Assembly (NCBI RefSeq): GCF_021018805.1
Contig: NW_026960607.1
Location: 2,854,501-2,918,500 of the forward strand
Reading direction: 5' to 3'
DNA: 64,000 nucleotides
Origin: Prinia subflava
Taxonomy: Eukaryota; Chordata; Aves; Passeriformes; Cisticolidae
The notes under the pieces were generated by a model. The model was not told where the DNA came from. It saw only the letters and a program-made list of their open reading frames with translations, and made no database searches. The translations under genes were made by a program, and so were the position numbers. Every line of letters begins with the position of its first letter. The first letter of the stretch is position 1. This document shows, in pieces, positions 12,423-23,630 of the stretch.

Positions 12423-12632
12423 ATGCTAGTAAAAGCTGCCAGAGCTGAACAAGACAACGAGACAGCAGCATTCACCGCAGATATGCAAAATGCTATAGAG
12501 CAACAAGGACACAGCAACATCGACTATCCCAGTAACAACAGAGAAGCCTGCAGTCATGATACATCACCAGGCAGTGAAGAAGAGACTGCAGATGATTTTG
12601 GGACTTTATATTCAGAACCTGTGTATGAATGA
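12423..12632 (+). CDS. Small acidic frame near the 3' end of element D
   Basis: A 69-codon frame starts at an ATG. It is rich in Glu, Asp, Ser and Asn and ends in SEEETADDFGTLYSEPVYE, a tyrosine-containing acidic tail. I do not recognise the family. Its position before the purine tract would fit the last part of an env cytoplasmic tail or a residual accessory frame, but no membrane segment precedes it. It may not be translated. Confidence 0.25.
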   Translation: MLVKAARAEQDNETAAFTADMQNAIEQQGHSNIDYPSNNREACSHDTSPGSEEETADDFGTLYSEPVYE

Positions 12633-12798
12633 ATGGCAAGGACTGAATGCTGTGCTTTAATCTTTTTGCTTTTAATGGCTGGGATCTTAGGGTTTTTCTG
12701 GGCAAATCAAGTAGTGCTTGCTTGTAACAGTGTATGCAAAAGTAGCCAGCCATGCCACAGACCCAGTTTGGATAGCTCAAAAGAAAAAAACAGGCAAT

Positions 12799-13144
12799 TG
12801 TAGCAAGAGCAGGATGACTTATAAAGGTTGAGCTATCCCAAACTAGGCCTCAGATTCTGGCCTGCCTAGAAGTAGATAAACCTGTGGCGCAGTTAGAAAA
12901 TTCACTTAAGGTGTGTACATGCCTTAGCTAAGATAGGATGGAAATACGGTAGCTGCCTTAAACTGTAATAGTTTACTTATTTGTCCACGCTTCACTGCCA
13001 ATAGAAATGCACCTGTTACTGTAAACTATTCTTACTGTATATAACCAGCCATCTCATGAATAAAGAGGAGAACGTGTGTTATAACCATATTGGTTGGACC
13101 TGCGTTGCTCTGTCTCCAGCCCCAAGATCGAGTCCCAGACTTCA
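12799..13144 (+). repeat. 3' LTR of element D
   Basis: A 346-bp copy of the 5' LTR, preceded by the purine-rich tract AAAAGAAAAAAACAGG just upstream. TATATAA lies at 13038-13044 and AATAAA at 13059-13064. It ends GACTTCA, directly followed by the TGAAGA duplication. Confidence 0.9.
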
Positions 13145-13150
13145 TGAAGA

Positions 13151-16100
13151 TTTCTCATAAATGTCTATATATGTCCCTCCACTGTCCTCTATCTTTTCAC
13201 TCCATCCTTAGGCTGAGCCCAGCACAAGCCTCTTGTTTCCATTTCTTTTTTTCTTCCTGTCTTACCCACAGATTACGTTTGTTCAGTGGCCATTATGATC
13301 AGGTTTTAGAATAATTGAAATGAACATACAAGCAGTGCTAGTAAGATGAAAGTGTATGGATTCATACCCATTAACAGATAGTATCAGTTTAAATGCAAGT
13401 GACACTACAATATGTCCTGCTGTGTCACAGGTGAAAGTGATTATGACTGAGGACCTATTCTGATCACAGCTCAGGTTATATCACTTTCTGGGGTTCATCA
13501 TAAATACACAGGGTTTTTTGCATCAGGTGATGAAAAATTATGGATTCCATTAAATCTCTAATTTGTATTTTTCCTATAACATAAATGCATAGCAGAGATG
13601 CAAAACTCAAACTGGTGTTTGTCTGGCTTACTGTGCCTCAGCTCACGCTGAAATGCTGAAGAGCAGTGCAAAGGATTTGTGAATGTAGATGCATTCACCT
13701 GGTGTGATACTCAGATACAGCAGAAATTGGGGGGTCTTAATACAGCTGTGGCCTTCTCACGTCCTTCAGCAAATCCACCACTGTTCACATAACTCTTTAA
13801 GGGAAAGAGTGTCAGAAGCTCACTCTGTCTATGGTGTAAAACAGTCTGTGGGGATCCTAGGAAAATGACCATGAGCTTTGCTAAAATAAGATGCATTTAC
13901 ACCAGTAACTGAGTCAATGTTCTTGTTATACCCAAAATACACATCAAATGCTACTTGCAAAATACTTTATTGCTACTAAACGAAGTGCTATTGTAAATGT
14001 TGACAATATACATGGCTATATTTTCCTTTCCATGGTGATACTTTTTTACTTGTAAGGCACTAAAGCCTGACATTTATAAATAACACACATTCAAGAGTGT
14101 ATCATAACTCTCAAAAGATGTAGAGGCTTTGTAATTATATAAAAACTTTGATAAGTTATTTGGATTTGCTATGAACATGAGCATGATAATGCACATAGAT
14201 TAATCAATACACCTTTCAAAGGAGCCCCATTTGGGAAAATGCAAAACCATATCTTGCAGTCAGTAATAAATATTTCATTAAATTATCTCTAGTTTAACTT
14301 CCACTCCAACTGGCAAACCTCTAGTGGTATGTACTTTTTTCCTCTTGATTTTCACTGGTAACATGCAATCATCTCACAGGTCTTTCTTTTCTGGTCTGTG
14401 GTATATTACCTCACCTTAGATTAATCTCTTAGTCATTATTTCATTTAAATAGGTAATATTCTTCCATTTAATCAGCTTAAAGCAACCCGAGTAGAACAAT
14501 ACAGGCTTACATTTGGCATTCAGAAACATTTCTGAAACAACAAGAAAGAAATTTGACAAAAATATATGATCTATATCATTCTCTTTATGCAGGAAAATGC
14601 AGTGGTTTTACCACCATAATTAAATTGCCCACATTTCTGGCTTTTTCATAATGAAAAAGTAAACCCTTCAGTGTTTAGATGATTAGATGATTTAGGTGTT
14701 TAGATGATTTGCTATGTTGATTTAAAGCAGAGAATCCAGTAGTACCTACTCAGGCATTTAGTCTTCTTGTGGCACATAGAATTAAATCAGCCCCATAGCT
14801 TCTTAGCATGAGAGATTTCATCGAGATTTTTTATTTTCCTGTTTTAAGCACTCCTTTTCAGTGCTTGCATTTGTATATACTATTATGTTGAATAGGAAAA
14901 ATTCTGTTTATCATGTCACCCAGCTATGGAAAGAAATACTATGTTCAGATTTCAAAATTGTCAAGTTTTTTGATACATAAACAACAACTTTTTCATGGCT
15001 TTAATGTTTTCTAGGAAGATAGTAAAGGCTTCTAGATGCTCTTGCAAATTAGTAAATACTGATCCCGATGCCAGATTTTTGATTGGCAGGTAAGAGTTGC
15101 TGCTTTTTTGGTGGCTATTATAGCATTCACACCTTTGGGACAATGGAGATGTTGCCCATCTCCAAAATTAATTTTTTTTCAGAAACCTGAATGGAAGTGA
15201 ATGTAGAATAGTCAGGAAACTGAATGTAGTGTCAAAGAGGGTCTCATAAGATTTGTCTATAAATGGAACACAAGACACTAACAATTTAAGTACAAATTAA
15301 TCTTTAATACAGATTAGCAGTATGAAAAGGAACCCCAGCATAAATTGTTTTCCTCCCTGTATGTCACAGTGAAATGGTGTTATAGGTTAGTTGAGTCATG
15401 AGTGATCTAAAATGAATTGACTCAGATATTTGCTTGTAAAGGCTTAGCTACTTGCTTTTATTTGTCAAAAGACTCTTGCCTTGCTTAGACTGAAGGTTAG
15501 ATAAAATGCATTTGCTAAGACATCTTCTCAGTTCTTTATAGGTAATCTTTTCTCTAAGTAGCTTCATTTCTCATTCCCTGCATATTATTCAGCCTCAACT
15601 TTTTTGGATGTGTGCCTCATAGGCTTGATACTATCCTTCCATTCCAAAAATATGTCAGTAGCTTTCCACATTGCATCTTACTGCTTTGTTACATTCTTAG
15701 TTTATTTTAAATTAACCAAACTTCATGTATTTCAAAATTTTCTATACTAGAAAGTTGACATAATTTATTTTGACATAATCAAAGCTTTGATAGACATGCA
15801 AATTTGGTCCTGTTTGCCTAAAACCCAACTGGAAGAACAAATCCTACAAAACCAAAAAAACAAAAATCCTTCAAAACTTCTTCAGATGTAATTTCCATCA
15901 CTTTCACATGGCCCTCAGCAAATGCACATAATAGCAGTGGAGTAAACCATGAATCCGTCTCACAGTCCTCTAGATCTCCAGTGAGAAGTGAGACTCTTTA
16001 CCTATTCTTCTGTACTGAAATATGGCCAATTGAAAAGGGTTTCCTTTGCTTTTAATATTCTGGATAGTCTAGCACAGGGGAATAGAAAGATCTGTATTAG

Positions 16101-16587
16101 TTCTTGCAGCAAGAGCCTCAGGCAGTCCACACTGGAAAGCAAGGGAAGAGAAGAACTGACTCTTATGAAGTACATATGAAAGTACTCAGCAATTTAGATG
16201 TGCTGGACTGAAGATGCTTAAGAGTTTCCATGTTACATCAACTCCACTTCCCATATGATCTTTTTTTAAATTTTCCTGGTAGATATTTGGTGCATTAAGC
16301 TTAAAACAGAAGCTTTCAGTGCAGTTCTTTCCAATATTACTCCCTAAGAAACACTTCTGAGTTTGGTGAATTGGCTATAGTTCCTACACTGAGACATACC
16401 TGCCACTTGGAGAGATAATTATGACTACCATCACATTATAATTTTAGCAGAACTTCTTCTAATACTGCTATAACATCAATTTTTCATTTAGCTTGTTGAT
16501 TAACTGTTCATCTTGAGAGAAGAATACTGCTTATTTTCCTTTAGAAAAGGGCAAGCAAAAATTCCAGACACTAAACCCCAAATTATA
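13151..16587. other. Unique noncoding DNA
   Basis: No gene or confident repeat recognised. A short local repeat of TTAGATGATT lies near 14675-14710. Composition is AT-rich. Confidence 0.55.
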
Positions 16588-16929
16588 CACTACTGCCGAG
16601 GCCGTGTTATGGGTAAAAAGTCTTTATAGGTCTTACAACATTTTAGTATCTAAGCAGAGTGGTTTATTTACAAAGCATGTATCTGAAGGTGCGAGAGTCC
16701 TAAGAGTGGCTTTACAATACAACCAATTATAAACATAAGCAAGCAAAGTCCAAATAAAACAATAGCCAAAGCATAGAAATCTTAACACACAAAGTTCTAA
16801 TGAAACAGCAAGCAAAGCATAGAATTCCTAACAAGCAAAACTCTAGTAAGACTATAAGCAAGCATAAATCTGACATTACAGCCTCTAGGTAAATCAGCCT
16901 CCCATCTCCTGACCCCAAGCAGGATTTTC

Positions 16930-17330
16930 CAACCGTGGGGTCACAGTAACAGAAAGGGATCACAAGATCACAGATCCCAGACAGGGGTCTCAGCCGCGGG
17001 GATCACAACAACAGAAAGGGGCCCCGAGATTCCGAACCCACGCAGAGCCCTCGTTTGTGGAATCGCGATGGTGATGGGGAGTCCCAAACCGCACAGAGTT
17101 CCCATCCAGGGGGTCGCAGGGACAAGGAGGGGTCCCGGGGTCCCAAACCCACACAGTTCCTGGTTGCAGAGACAGGAAGGAGGTCCCGGGGTCCTGAACC
17201 CTTGCAGACTCCCCAGCAGCCCCGAGCAGAGTTCCGGGGCAAATGCTGGAGGGGGAAAGGGAAGGGACGGGATCGCAGGGGCAAGGAGGGGTCCCAGGGT
17301 CCCCAACCCTCGCAGGGGAAGGGACAGGAC
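16930..17330. repeat. GC-rich minisatellite, unit about 60 bp
   Basis: Related units start near 16938, 16998, 17059, 17117, 17161 and 17269, each with a GGGGTCGCAG/GGGATCACA-type core followed by an AGAAAGGGG or AAGGAGGGG block. They explain the overlapping Gly/Pro/Arg-rich frames seen on both strands, which are not genes. Confidence 0.7.
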
Positions 17331-17456
17331 CCCAGGGCCCAGATCCCAGGCAACAATAGATGGTACCTTTAGAATCCCATCCGGCTCCCTGGCAGGGCTC
17401 CTTCCTCAGGCTGCAGAAAGTGGAGGTTGGATTGATAGGTCGGATTGATCAATCAA

Positions 17457-17486
17457 TCGACCGACCGACCGACCGACCGACCGACT
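17457..17486. repeat. (CCGA)n microsatellite
   Basis: About seven tandem tetranucleotides read CGACCGACCGAC on the plus strand, inside the solo LTR. This is unusually CpG-rich for a simple repeat. Confidence 0.9.
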
Positions 17487-17985
17487 CTTTCACTTCTAAC
17501 TCAGAGGCTTTTTTATGCCAAATTACAAAATGCATAGTCATATATTTTATCTACACACTAACCAATCTAGGTACAATTCTAAAGTTCGTAAAACTACAAA
17601 AAACAGCGTCAAAACCTATGCACATAGCATATCTATTAACGTAAAACTCTATCTTACTAGCATAAAGTTCTATCTTGTTATGTAGAAAACTTCTGTCATA
17701 GCATATATGAAAAACTGTCTTCCCTACACAGAGTTCATACAAAATTACAAGCAGCACTTTACCCTATTTTTGTTATGTCTATACTCTATCACTAGGCCTG
17801 AAGCTGTGTCCTTCTACACTAACAACTAGGACTTAGGGCATGTAAAACTTAAAGCTGAGGATTAGATTTCTACTTTATGCATCTAAAGCTTTATATATTC
17901 TAATTTTTCTAAAGGTTTTAATTCTATCTCTGTACTTCTCACTCTCTGCAGAGGATCCATGGAAACATGGACTCCAACACACTAC

Positions 17986-20900
17986 AAATTCTAGAATGTT
18001 GCTTCAGGAGATACACTACATATTATATATCTATGCAATGTAATATTATTTCAGAGTCTAGTAGTTGTTAAAAAGATATAATTACTGTTATAGCTTACTT
18101 GTATAACTCAAGTTAGGTTGCACGTGTAAACCAAATATAGGAGAAAAGCCACACTATACCTCCTTGAGCAAAGCAAAATTGTAACCCCACTGGAGATTTG
18201 ATTTTATAGTTGTTTCTATCTGTGCTAAAGAACAATGTTTAATCATGAAAAACCAGTTTCTTCTCTTCAAAAATAGTACAATCAGTGTACTGACAAGGAA
18301 AATAGTACAATCAATAATTGACAGGGAAAAAAAGAACCATAGAACTATTCCTGTGGCTTGTCTGTAAAGTACACTGAAAGAAGAAACTGCAAAAAGTCTC
18401 TGGACCATGAAAAAGAGTAAACAAAGCATTATAGATTTAGAAAATAATAATGAAAACCATAGGAAAGAATAAAGAACATGAATCCTTTTCTCATAGCTAA
18501 ATAGAATAAAAGGAGAGAATTTAAAGAATAAAGCTGCCCTCATAATGGCAAACTGCTAAATATTTTGAGACTCATTTTATTATTTAAAATGTTACAGTGT
18601 ACTGCCATTAAAATTATGGACCTGCTTTATCTGTGGCGCATACTCAAGTCCAAAATGTGGCAAAATGTCGAGTTTTGCCATTTACAGACAAGTTTGTTTT
18701 CTTCTTAAAAAAAAAATCTGAAATGCAGTATCTCCCAAAAACGTCTGGTGACAGTGATGTAGATACTGTTTGTTCCTTTAGATGAGATGCATATATTCAG
18801 TTTCATTTTAGTTCTTAGACTGTGGGGAAAAGGGATCATGGGTTTCTGTTTTCTCCTTTCCCAAATGGCAGAATTCATTCTCTGGTGATGTGAGGAAAGA
18901 ACAGTGTTTATACTTCTCTTTGTGCTGGAAGCTGAAATAAAATATGTCATGGCATCTGAAGCTGCTAGAAGCATTTTTCATATTCATGCATTCCTGAAGA
19001 GAAGTCATATAACTAACAGGTGAGTATCTGGAACACTACTGTCCCTTCACGCTCAGTCTATGTTTTCAAGCTTATCTTTCTAGGAGTGTTTCTTAACCAT
19101 TGGAGGTTTTGTTTTTATTTTTAGTCTATCTGACAGAGTTTAGTACACCTACACTGTCACAAAGGCATCCTTTTTTTTTCTTGGAGCCAGCCCCCCTCCT
19201 CCCAAATATGCATAGATACTTTGGACTGTCTAGTCATGATTCACATGCCCAAACCATAAAGTTTGGGACATGTAGACTTTGGAATAGTGTCTCTTCAGTA
19301 TGGGCTACTTGCAGGAGAGATCTGGATGAAAAAATAAAGTACTTAAATTATTTTCCTGTGATGGAAATGGAGATATTATTGTGATATCACATTTATAATG
19401 ATAACCTGCTTAAATTAAGCTGTTCTATATTGCAGACTTCTCTGTTTTCTTCCTGAATAGATTGATTACTTCTTTTGTTCAAGGAGTTCCTGGCTTGGAA
19501 TCTGATCTTGATGATTTGGTAAGCTTCAGATATTTCTGTAAAGCTGGAAATGAAGTTCTGCTTGGACCTGAAATACTCCGGACGTAGACCTGATGCTGTG
19601 CTAAACAGCCAGGAACCCAAAGGTAGACTGTAGAAAGTCTTTACAGGTGCTGGTAGTCTTGGGATCCTAAATGGCATTTGCTTCCCTTTATCTGCCCCTC
19701 TTTGGAGGAAGGCAACTCAAAACCCTCTACGTTCCCAGGAATGGATTAATCTGCCTCCTGGAGTTATTTTAAAACAACAGACTCAGTCTGGGAACCTGAA
19801 CAGTGCATGGCAGGATGATAAAAAATTAAGATAGTCTCTGAGGGACACATGCTTGTGACTTAGAAAACATTTGCAAAACCATCATGTTCCCATCAAAAGG
19901 TCATTGCTGATATATCTTAATTTTATAGGAAAAAAAAACCTTTTACTGGAAAATTCTCAAATGTCCTCATTAGAGAAGCTTAATCCACACTAAATTCTTT
20001 CTGGGGCTTCAGTCCAAATTGAGTTTAAAAGACATGAAAATTCGGGCTATTGTCATAAACATATTGGAGCTAAGGAGCACATACAAAGGTTTGGAGTTCA
20101 TAATTTCAAACTGCAAAGAAAGATTTTACATTGATGCACAAAATCATTTTTATTTGATAGCATGGTTTCACTTAATGGAGCATAATGAGGAAGATAAATT
20201 GATACCTCCTGATTTCTAACCTCTTATTCCATTCATTATCTTTCTTTGATTTCCAGTAAGTATAATGGTGCTCCTGCTTTCACATGTTTCTTTATTAAAT
20301 TCCTTCCAAGAGAGGGAAAACCCACCAATCATCCAAATCCTGAAAATTCTCAACTGATTTTCATATTTTTCATATCATACAGACTTATTAACAATGTTAA
20401 TTATTGTAAAGGCTTGATAATTATTTAATTACTCTGCCAAGATCTGGTATAAAGTACAAGCCCATGAATTTTATGGCATATTGTAAGTGAATTGGTTTTA
20501 ATGATATCATGTACCAACGTGTGTATTTCATTACTAAGCTTTATTTACTAGCCTTTTAGCATGGCCATTATTAATAAAACTCCCGGGTTATGTACATGAA
20601 TAAGAAAATTATTACTGCATAGTTTTCTGAGACACCTGATATGATGGTACACTTTTATGTGTTGCAAAATTCCAGATATCAGCATCAGATCTGGATGTGC
20701 AAATCATAAAGCTCTTCCTCACTGTCACCCTTACTATCATGTCAATATCTATTTTATTAAATGACCTATTGAAAAATATGCAGTGAAAGTGGGTACACTC
20801 CTCAGAACATGCTTTATTGGGTAGAGTTAAAACTGTCTTATCCTCTGTGGCCTTGATGATCTGACTTCCTGAAAATTAGTGTTTGGCTTTGGGGAGGTTT

Positions 20901-21184
20901 CCCCTTGGAGCTGTAAGAGATTTCCCCTGCATCTCTAGTTTTAAAGCTGAGATGAGAGTCGGATGCAAGTTTGTGACTTTCTGCACCCTCTGATGGAAGG
21001 TTATGCATAAAATGAAAACAGTAAGCTCCCTAAATTGCTGTTCTAACAAAAGATTGAGCACCCATTGCCTGAAACAAGTCTCAATCCCTTTTACATTGAA
21101 TACATTTTTAGAGCAGTGTTAAACCAGCTTGAGTAAAATGACTATTGTTACTGACTGATAAAAAGATAATGCTAGTTTATTATA
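17986..21184. other. Unique AT-rich noncoding DNA
   Basis: No gene recognised. The 129-codon minus-strand frame at 18154-18543 is Phe/Leu/Ser-rich from the AT bias and resembles no family I know. Confidence 0.55.
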
Positions 21185-21371
21185 TCTGCTTGCGTAACCC
21201 GTTTACTGCAATTACAAAGTCAGATAAACTGTTCACAGTATATCATAATCCTTACTGCAATTGTATTTGGTTTCATGCTGCAAAACTGTGTAATTACTGT
21301 TTCATTTTTAAATTGTTAATTGTCATATGTCATATTTCTCTTCTCACATTTTAAAGAAAAAAAGGGTGAAT

Positions 21372-21662
21372 TGTGGAATTGCATTTTATTGAAATGGTAT
21401 GCTCTTGTTCACCCCTGGAAAATGTATGGTTTATCCCAAGTCTGTACCCTCCCTGCAGTATCATGTATCTGTAACCTCATTGGCTGGAGAATGTTACCGT
21501 GCCCACCTTGAACCTCGGTGTTAAGAGTGCAAACGCAGGGGTCTCGCCCTCTTTGCCCCTCTTCCCCCTGGAGGTCTCGAGATGCTCCCCTTCCCCCTCT
21601 CCCCTTCCCCCACTCCCACAGGACCATGCTCCCTGCCTGGAGTGAGACTCTGAATAAACCCT
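21372..21662 (+). repeat. Copy A LTR, left part
   Basis: Homologous to 35248-35524 of copy B, including the conserved GTAACCTCATTGGCTGGAGA segment, a long pyrimidine tract and GAATAAACCCT. ERV1 integrated six bases into the AATAAACCCT region, so the AATAAA signal stays intact on this side. The rest of the LTR is at 30375-30504. Confidence 0.9.
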
Positions 21663-22219
21663 TGCCGCGGTGCCTCTAAAGAACCACTGGGTGTCGCCCC
21701 GAGCCAGCCCAAGCACCGGGACAAGGCGCAGTCCAGAGCCAGCCCGCGCGCTGCGGCGGCAGAGCGGGCTCCGACAGGTGCACGACCCCGTAGGAGCTTA
21801 TGAGGGGGTGTTGAGGCGGCAAGGCAGAGGAAGGAAAGGAGGATCCAGCAAACAGTGCGACAGAGAGTTTATTAACTTAACTCTGAGCCGTTTCTGGACC
21901 CAGATTTCGAATTAACACAGGGTTTTAAGGGGAGCAGAGAAGGGGGGAGAAGGGGGTGGGGTTGGCCGCCTCCAGCCAATGGTTTACAGTCTCTAGGGAG
22001 AACAGAGGGGGAAAAGGGTGCTTCGGACCAATTAAAGAGAACTGGGAGGGGAAAACTCAAGGCGGGAAAGATAACTGACAATTAACCGAAGGGAACAGGT
22101 GCAGACACCTCGTGATGGAGGAGAGGAACAAAGGAATATTAATTAGGGGGGGAAGGTAGGGATACATAGAACTGGACTTTTACAGACAAACAATAAATTC
22201 AAAAGCATGCACTGCCACA
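21663..22219 (-). repeat. 3' LTR of ERV1
   Basis: On the minus strand it begins TGTGGCAG and ends CCGCGGCA. The minus-strand AATAAA is at 21873-21868. The two differences from the 5' LTR are near 21749 (T here, C there) and 22205 (G here, A there). Confidence 0.95.
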
Positions 22220-22235
22220 TCTCCCCCTTTTCTTT
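22220..22235 (-). other. Polypurine tract of ERV1
   Basis: The minus strand reads AAAGAAAAGGGGGAGA immediately before the 3' LTR: the plus-strand DNA primer site for reverse transcription. Confidence 0.9.
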
Positions 22236-22238
22236 GAA

Positions 22239-23582
22239 TTAAGATGAAAAAGGCTGCGGCAGGTCAGGAAGGTATTCAGACTCCGGATAGTCTTCGGAGC
22301 CTTCTAAGTCCATTTCTTCAGGGTCAACTGACACCGCTGTGTAATTAACTTCTGGAGAGGGGGAAGAAGTGGCACTGGAAATCAATTTAAACATCATCTT
22401 TCTAATTAGTCCGAAGGCCACCAGGATTAATAAAATGATGAACATAAATAACAAAATGGTCCTCAGAATGGATCCTACCCATCCAGAGAGCCCCCAGTCA
22501 CTGAAGATGTTATTTAACCAGTCCAATGTTTCTTTTTTTATCTGCCCGACCATATCTTGCATCTGCCGCAAGATCTGCTTCGTGTCCTCGGCCCGGCTCG
22601 ACAAGTTAAAACAACATAGACCCTCGAACTCCTCACAGCTATGCCCGTGGAGGAGCAAGAGGTAATCTATGGCCGCCCGATTTTGGAGGGTGGCTTGCCT
22701 CGTTAAATCCTCATCTTGCAGGAGCTTATATAGGGCCTTGGAAGTCATCTTTGACTGTTTGGCCACCCAACACTCTAGATGAGCCAATTCCCCCATATTT
22801 TTGGCAATTGAAACCCAGGGGGCAAATATAGTAACTGCGACTCCTTTAGACTTACTCCAATGTACAATTTCTGAATCGCAGTTTGGGTCCAAATTCTTCA
22901 AATCTCTTTTAGAAATAGCCGATTTATGTGCACCGTTTTTCTTTTGCTCCCAATCCATAATTTGGGTTTTGTTAGGTGAAAACAGTCCCAATTTCCCTAA
23001 GGTGCACGGACCTCCTGAAAGGTGAGAGGGGATGCCTGCCCAAGCATGGGTCCCGCAAATCAAAAAAACACCTTTTGGCAATTTTTTGGGGTGATTGTAA
23101 ACTTGGGGGGGAAGTGCTCCTTTAGCCATGCCCTCACACCACGATCTGGCGTGATATAAGGAATTGGACTGAGCCACATGTTTTGTCTTGGGGTTAAGGG
23201 CATTTGCCTCATTGGTGAAGTGGATGCAAAACCGGGCTTTGGCTGAACCAAGGAGTTCCAGCTCCTGGGGTTCATCTTTTGAATTCTCTAAGCGGAAAAA
23301 GAAATTCCTCCAACTAATAAAAGGACTAACACGGGGCCTGATTTTATCTAAACGGCAGGCATAATAGAGCAGTCTTTCGGGCAATTCATGATTTTGAAAA
23401 GGGATCCCCACGAGGCAGGAGGAGATCGGGTCCGAGGCACTGGCCTGGTTTAGGCAGATGTGATCCTGGCCTAAGGACCGCGCCAGCGTGGTCCACACAT
23501 TCGCAGCGGGCTGTGGCACAAGCCAGGCTTGACTGGTTGTCAGGAGGCTGGTGATCACAATGATGAAATGTATGGTCTGCAT
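22239..23582 (-). CDS. env: ERV1 envelope glycoprotein (447 aa), alpharetrovirus-type transmembrane subunit
   Basis: Surface and transmembrane envelope precursor. The start chosen is the ATG at 23582, followed at once by a hydrophobic signal peptide (FIIVITSLLTTSQA). The frame is open 15 codons further to an ATG at 23627, but a good splice acceptor (TTTGTTTTATAG) at about 23605 would exclude it. A basic pair, KR, at residues 225-226 is the likely cleavage point and is weaker than a full furin site. The fusion region lies between two cysteines (about 235 and 271), as in alpharetroviruses, not at the free N-terminus. LQNRAAIDYLLLLHGH then precedes the CX6CC motif at 316-324. The membrane anchor is at about 370-392. 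The 55-residue tail is acidic and ends with two tyrosines. The frame is intact. It overlaps nothing and starts 49 bases after pol stops. Confidence 0.9.
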   Translation of the reverse strand: MQTIHFIIVITSLLTTSQAWLVPQPAANVWTTLARSLGQDHICLNQASASDPISSCLVGIPFQNHELPERLLYYACRLDKIRPRVSPFISWRNFFFRLENSKDEPQELELLGSAKARFCIHFTNEANALNPKTKHVAQSNSLYHARSWCEGMAKGALPPQVYNHPKKLPKGVFLICGTHAWAGIPSHLSGGPCTLGKLGLFSPNKTQIMDWEQKKNGAHKSAISKRDLKNLDPNCDSEIVHWSKSKGVAVTIFAPWVSIAKNMGELAHLECWVAKQSKMTSKALYKLLQDEDLTRQATLQNRAAIDYLLLLHGHSCEEFEGLCCFNLSSRAEDTKQILRQMQDMVGQIKKETLDWLNNIFSDWGLSGWVGSILRTILLFMFIILLILVAFGLIRKMMFKLISSATSSPSPEVNYTAVSVDPEEMDLEGSEDYPESEYLPDLPQPFSS

Positions 23583-23603
23583 ACTCGATCGGGGTGGACA
23601 GGA

Positions 23604-23622
23604 CCTATAAAACAAACTTAAA
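23604..23622 (-). promoter_or_regulatory. Probable env splice acceptor of ERV1
   Basis: A T-rich tract ends in TATAG just before GTCCTG on the minus strand. The first ATG downstream is the chosen env start at 23582. This is inference from sequence only. Confidence 0.5.
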
Positions 23623-23630
23623 AACACAAT

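Larger units (their letters stand above)
9067..13150 (+). mobile_element. 4.07-kb LTR retroelement with gag/protease-like frame, no pol or env (element D)
   Basis: This is a complete two-LTR element (9073-13144) flanked by a perfect 6-bp duplication, TGAAGA, at 9067-9072 and 13145-13150. The LTRs are 355 and 346 bp and differ by five substitutions and two small indels (5 and 4 bp), so insertion was fairly recent but not very young. Internally there is a tRNA-type primer site, a leader with a 35-bp tandem repeat, one 374-codon open frame with gag-like and protease-like parts, a T-rich block of almost 900 bases, a short acidic frame and a purine tract. No reverse transcriptase, integrase or envelope is present, so mobility must depend on proteins from another element. 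The 6-bp duplication fits alpha/betaretrovirus-type (ERVK class) integrases. Confidence 0.9.
16594..17979 (-). mobile_element. Large solo LTR (1386 bp) with internal minisatellite
   Basis: Perfect CACTAC duplications flank it at 16588-16593 and 17980-17985. Read on the minus strand it begins TGTTGGAGTCC and ends CTCGGCA, the TG...CA ends of an LTR. An AATAAA on the minus strand lies near 16665, close to that end, as expected for R/U5. The middle (about 16930-17330) is GC-rich and made of imperfect units of about 60 bp. There is no internal coding region, so this is a solo LTR left by LTR-LTR recombination. Its first bases resemble those of the solo LTR at 53181, suggesting related families. 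Confidence 0.85.

Noticed and set aside
9067..13150. Element D as an intact autonomous retrovirus
   Set aside because: No reverse transcriptase, integrase or envelope motif in any frame between the LTRs.
16968..17448. Gly/Pro-rich frames as a collagen-like or unknown gene
   Set aside because: They are readings of the roughly 60-bp minisatellite inside a solo LTR on both strands.
18154..18543. 129-codon hydrophobic minus-strand frame as a membrane protein
   Set aside because: Phe/Leu/Ser bias is explained by AT-rich DNA, and there is no promoter, splice or homology support.
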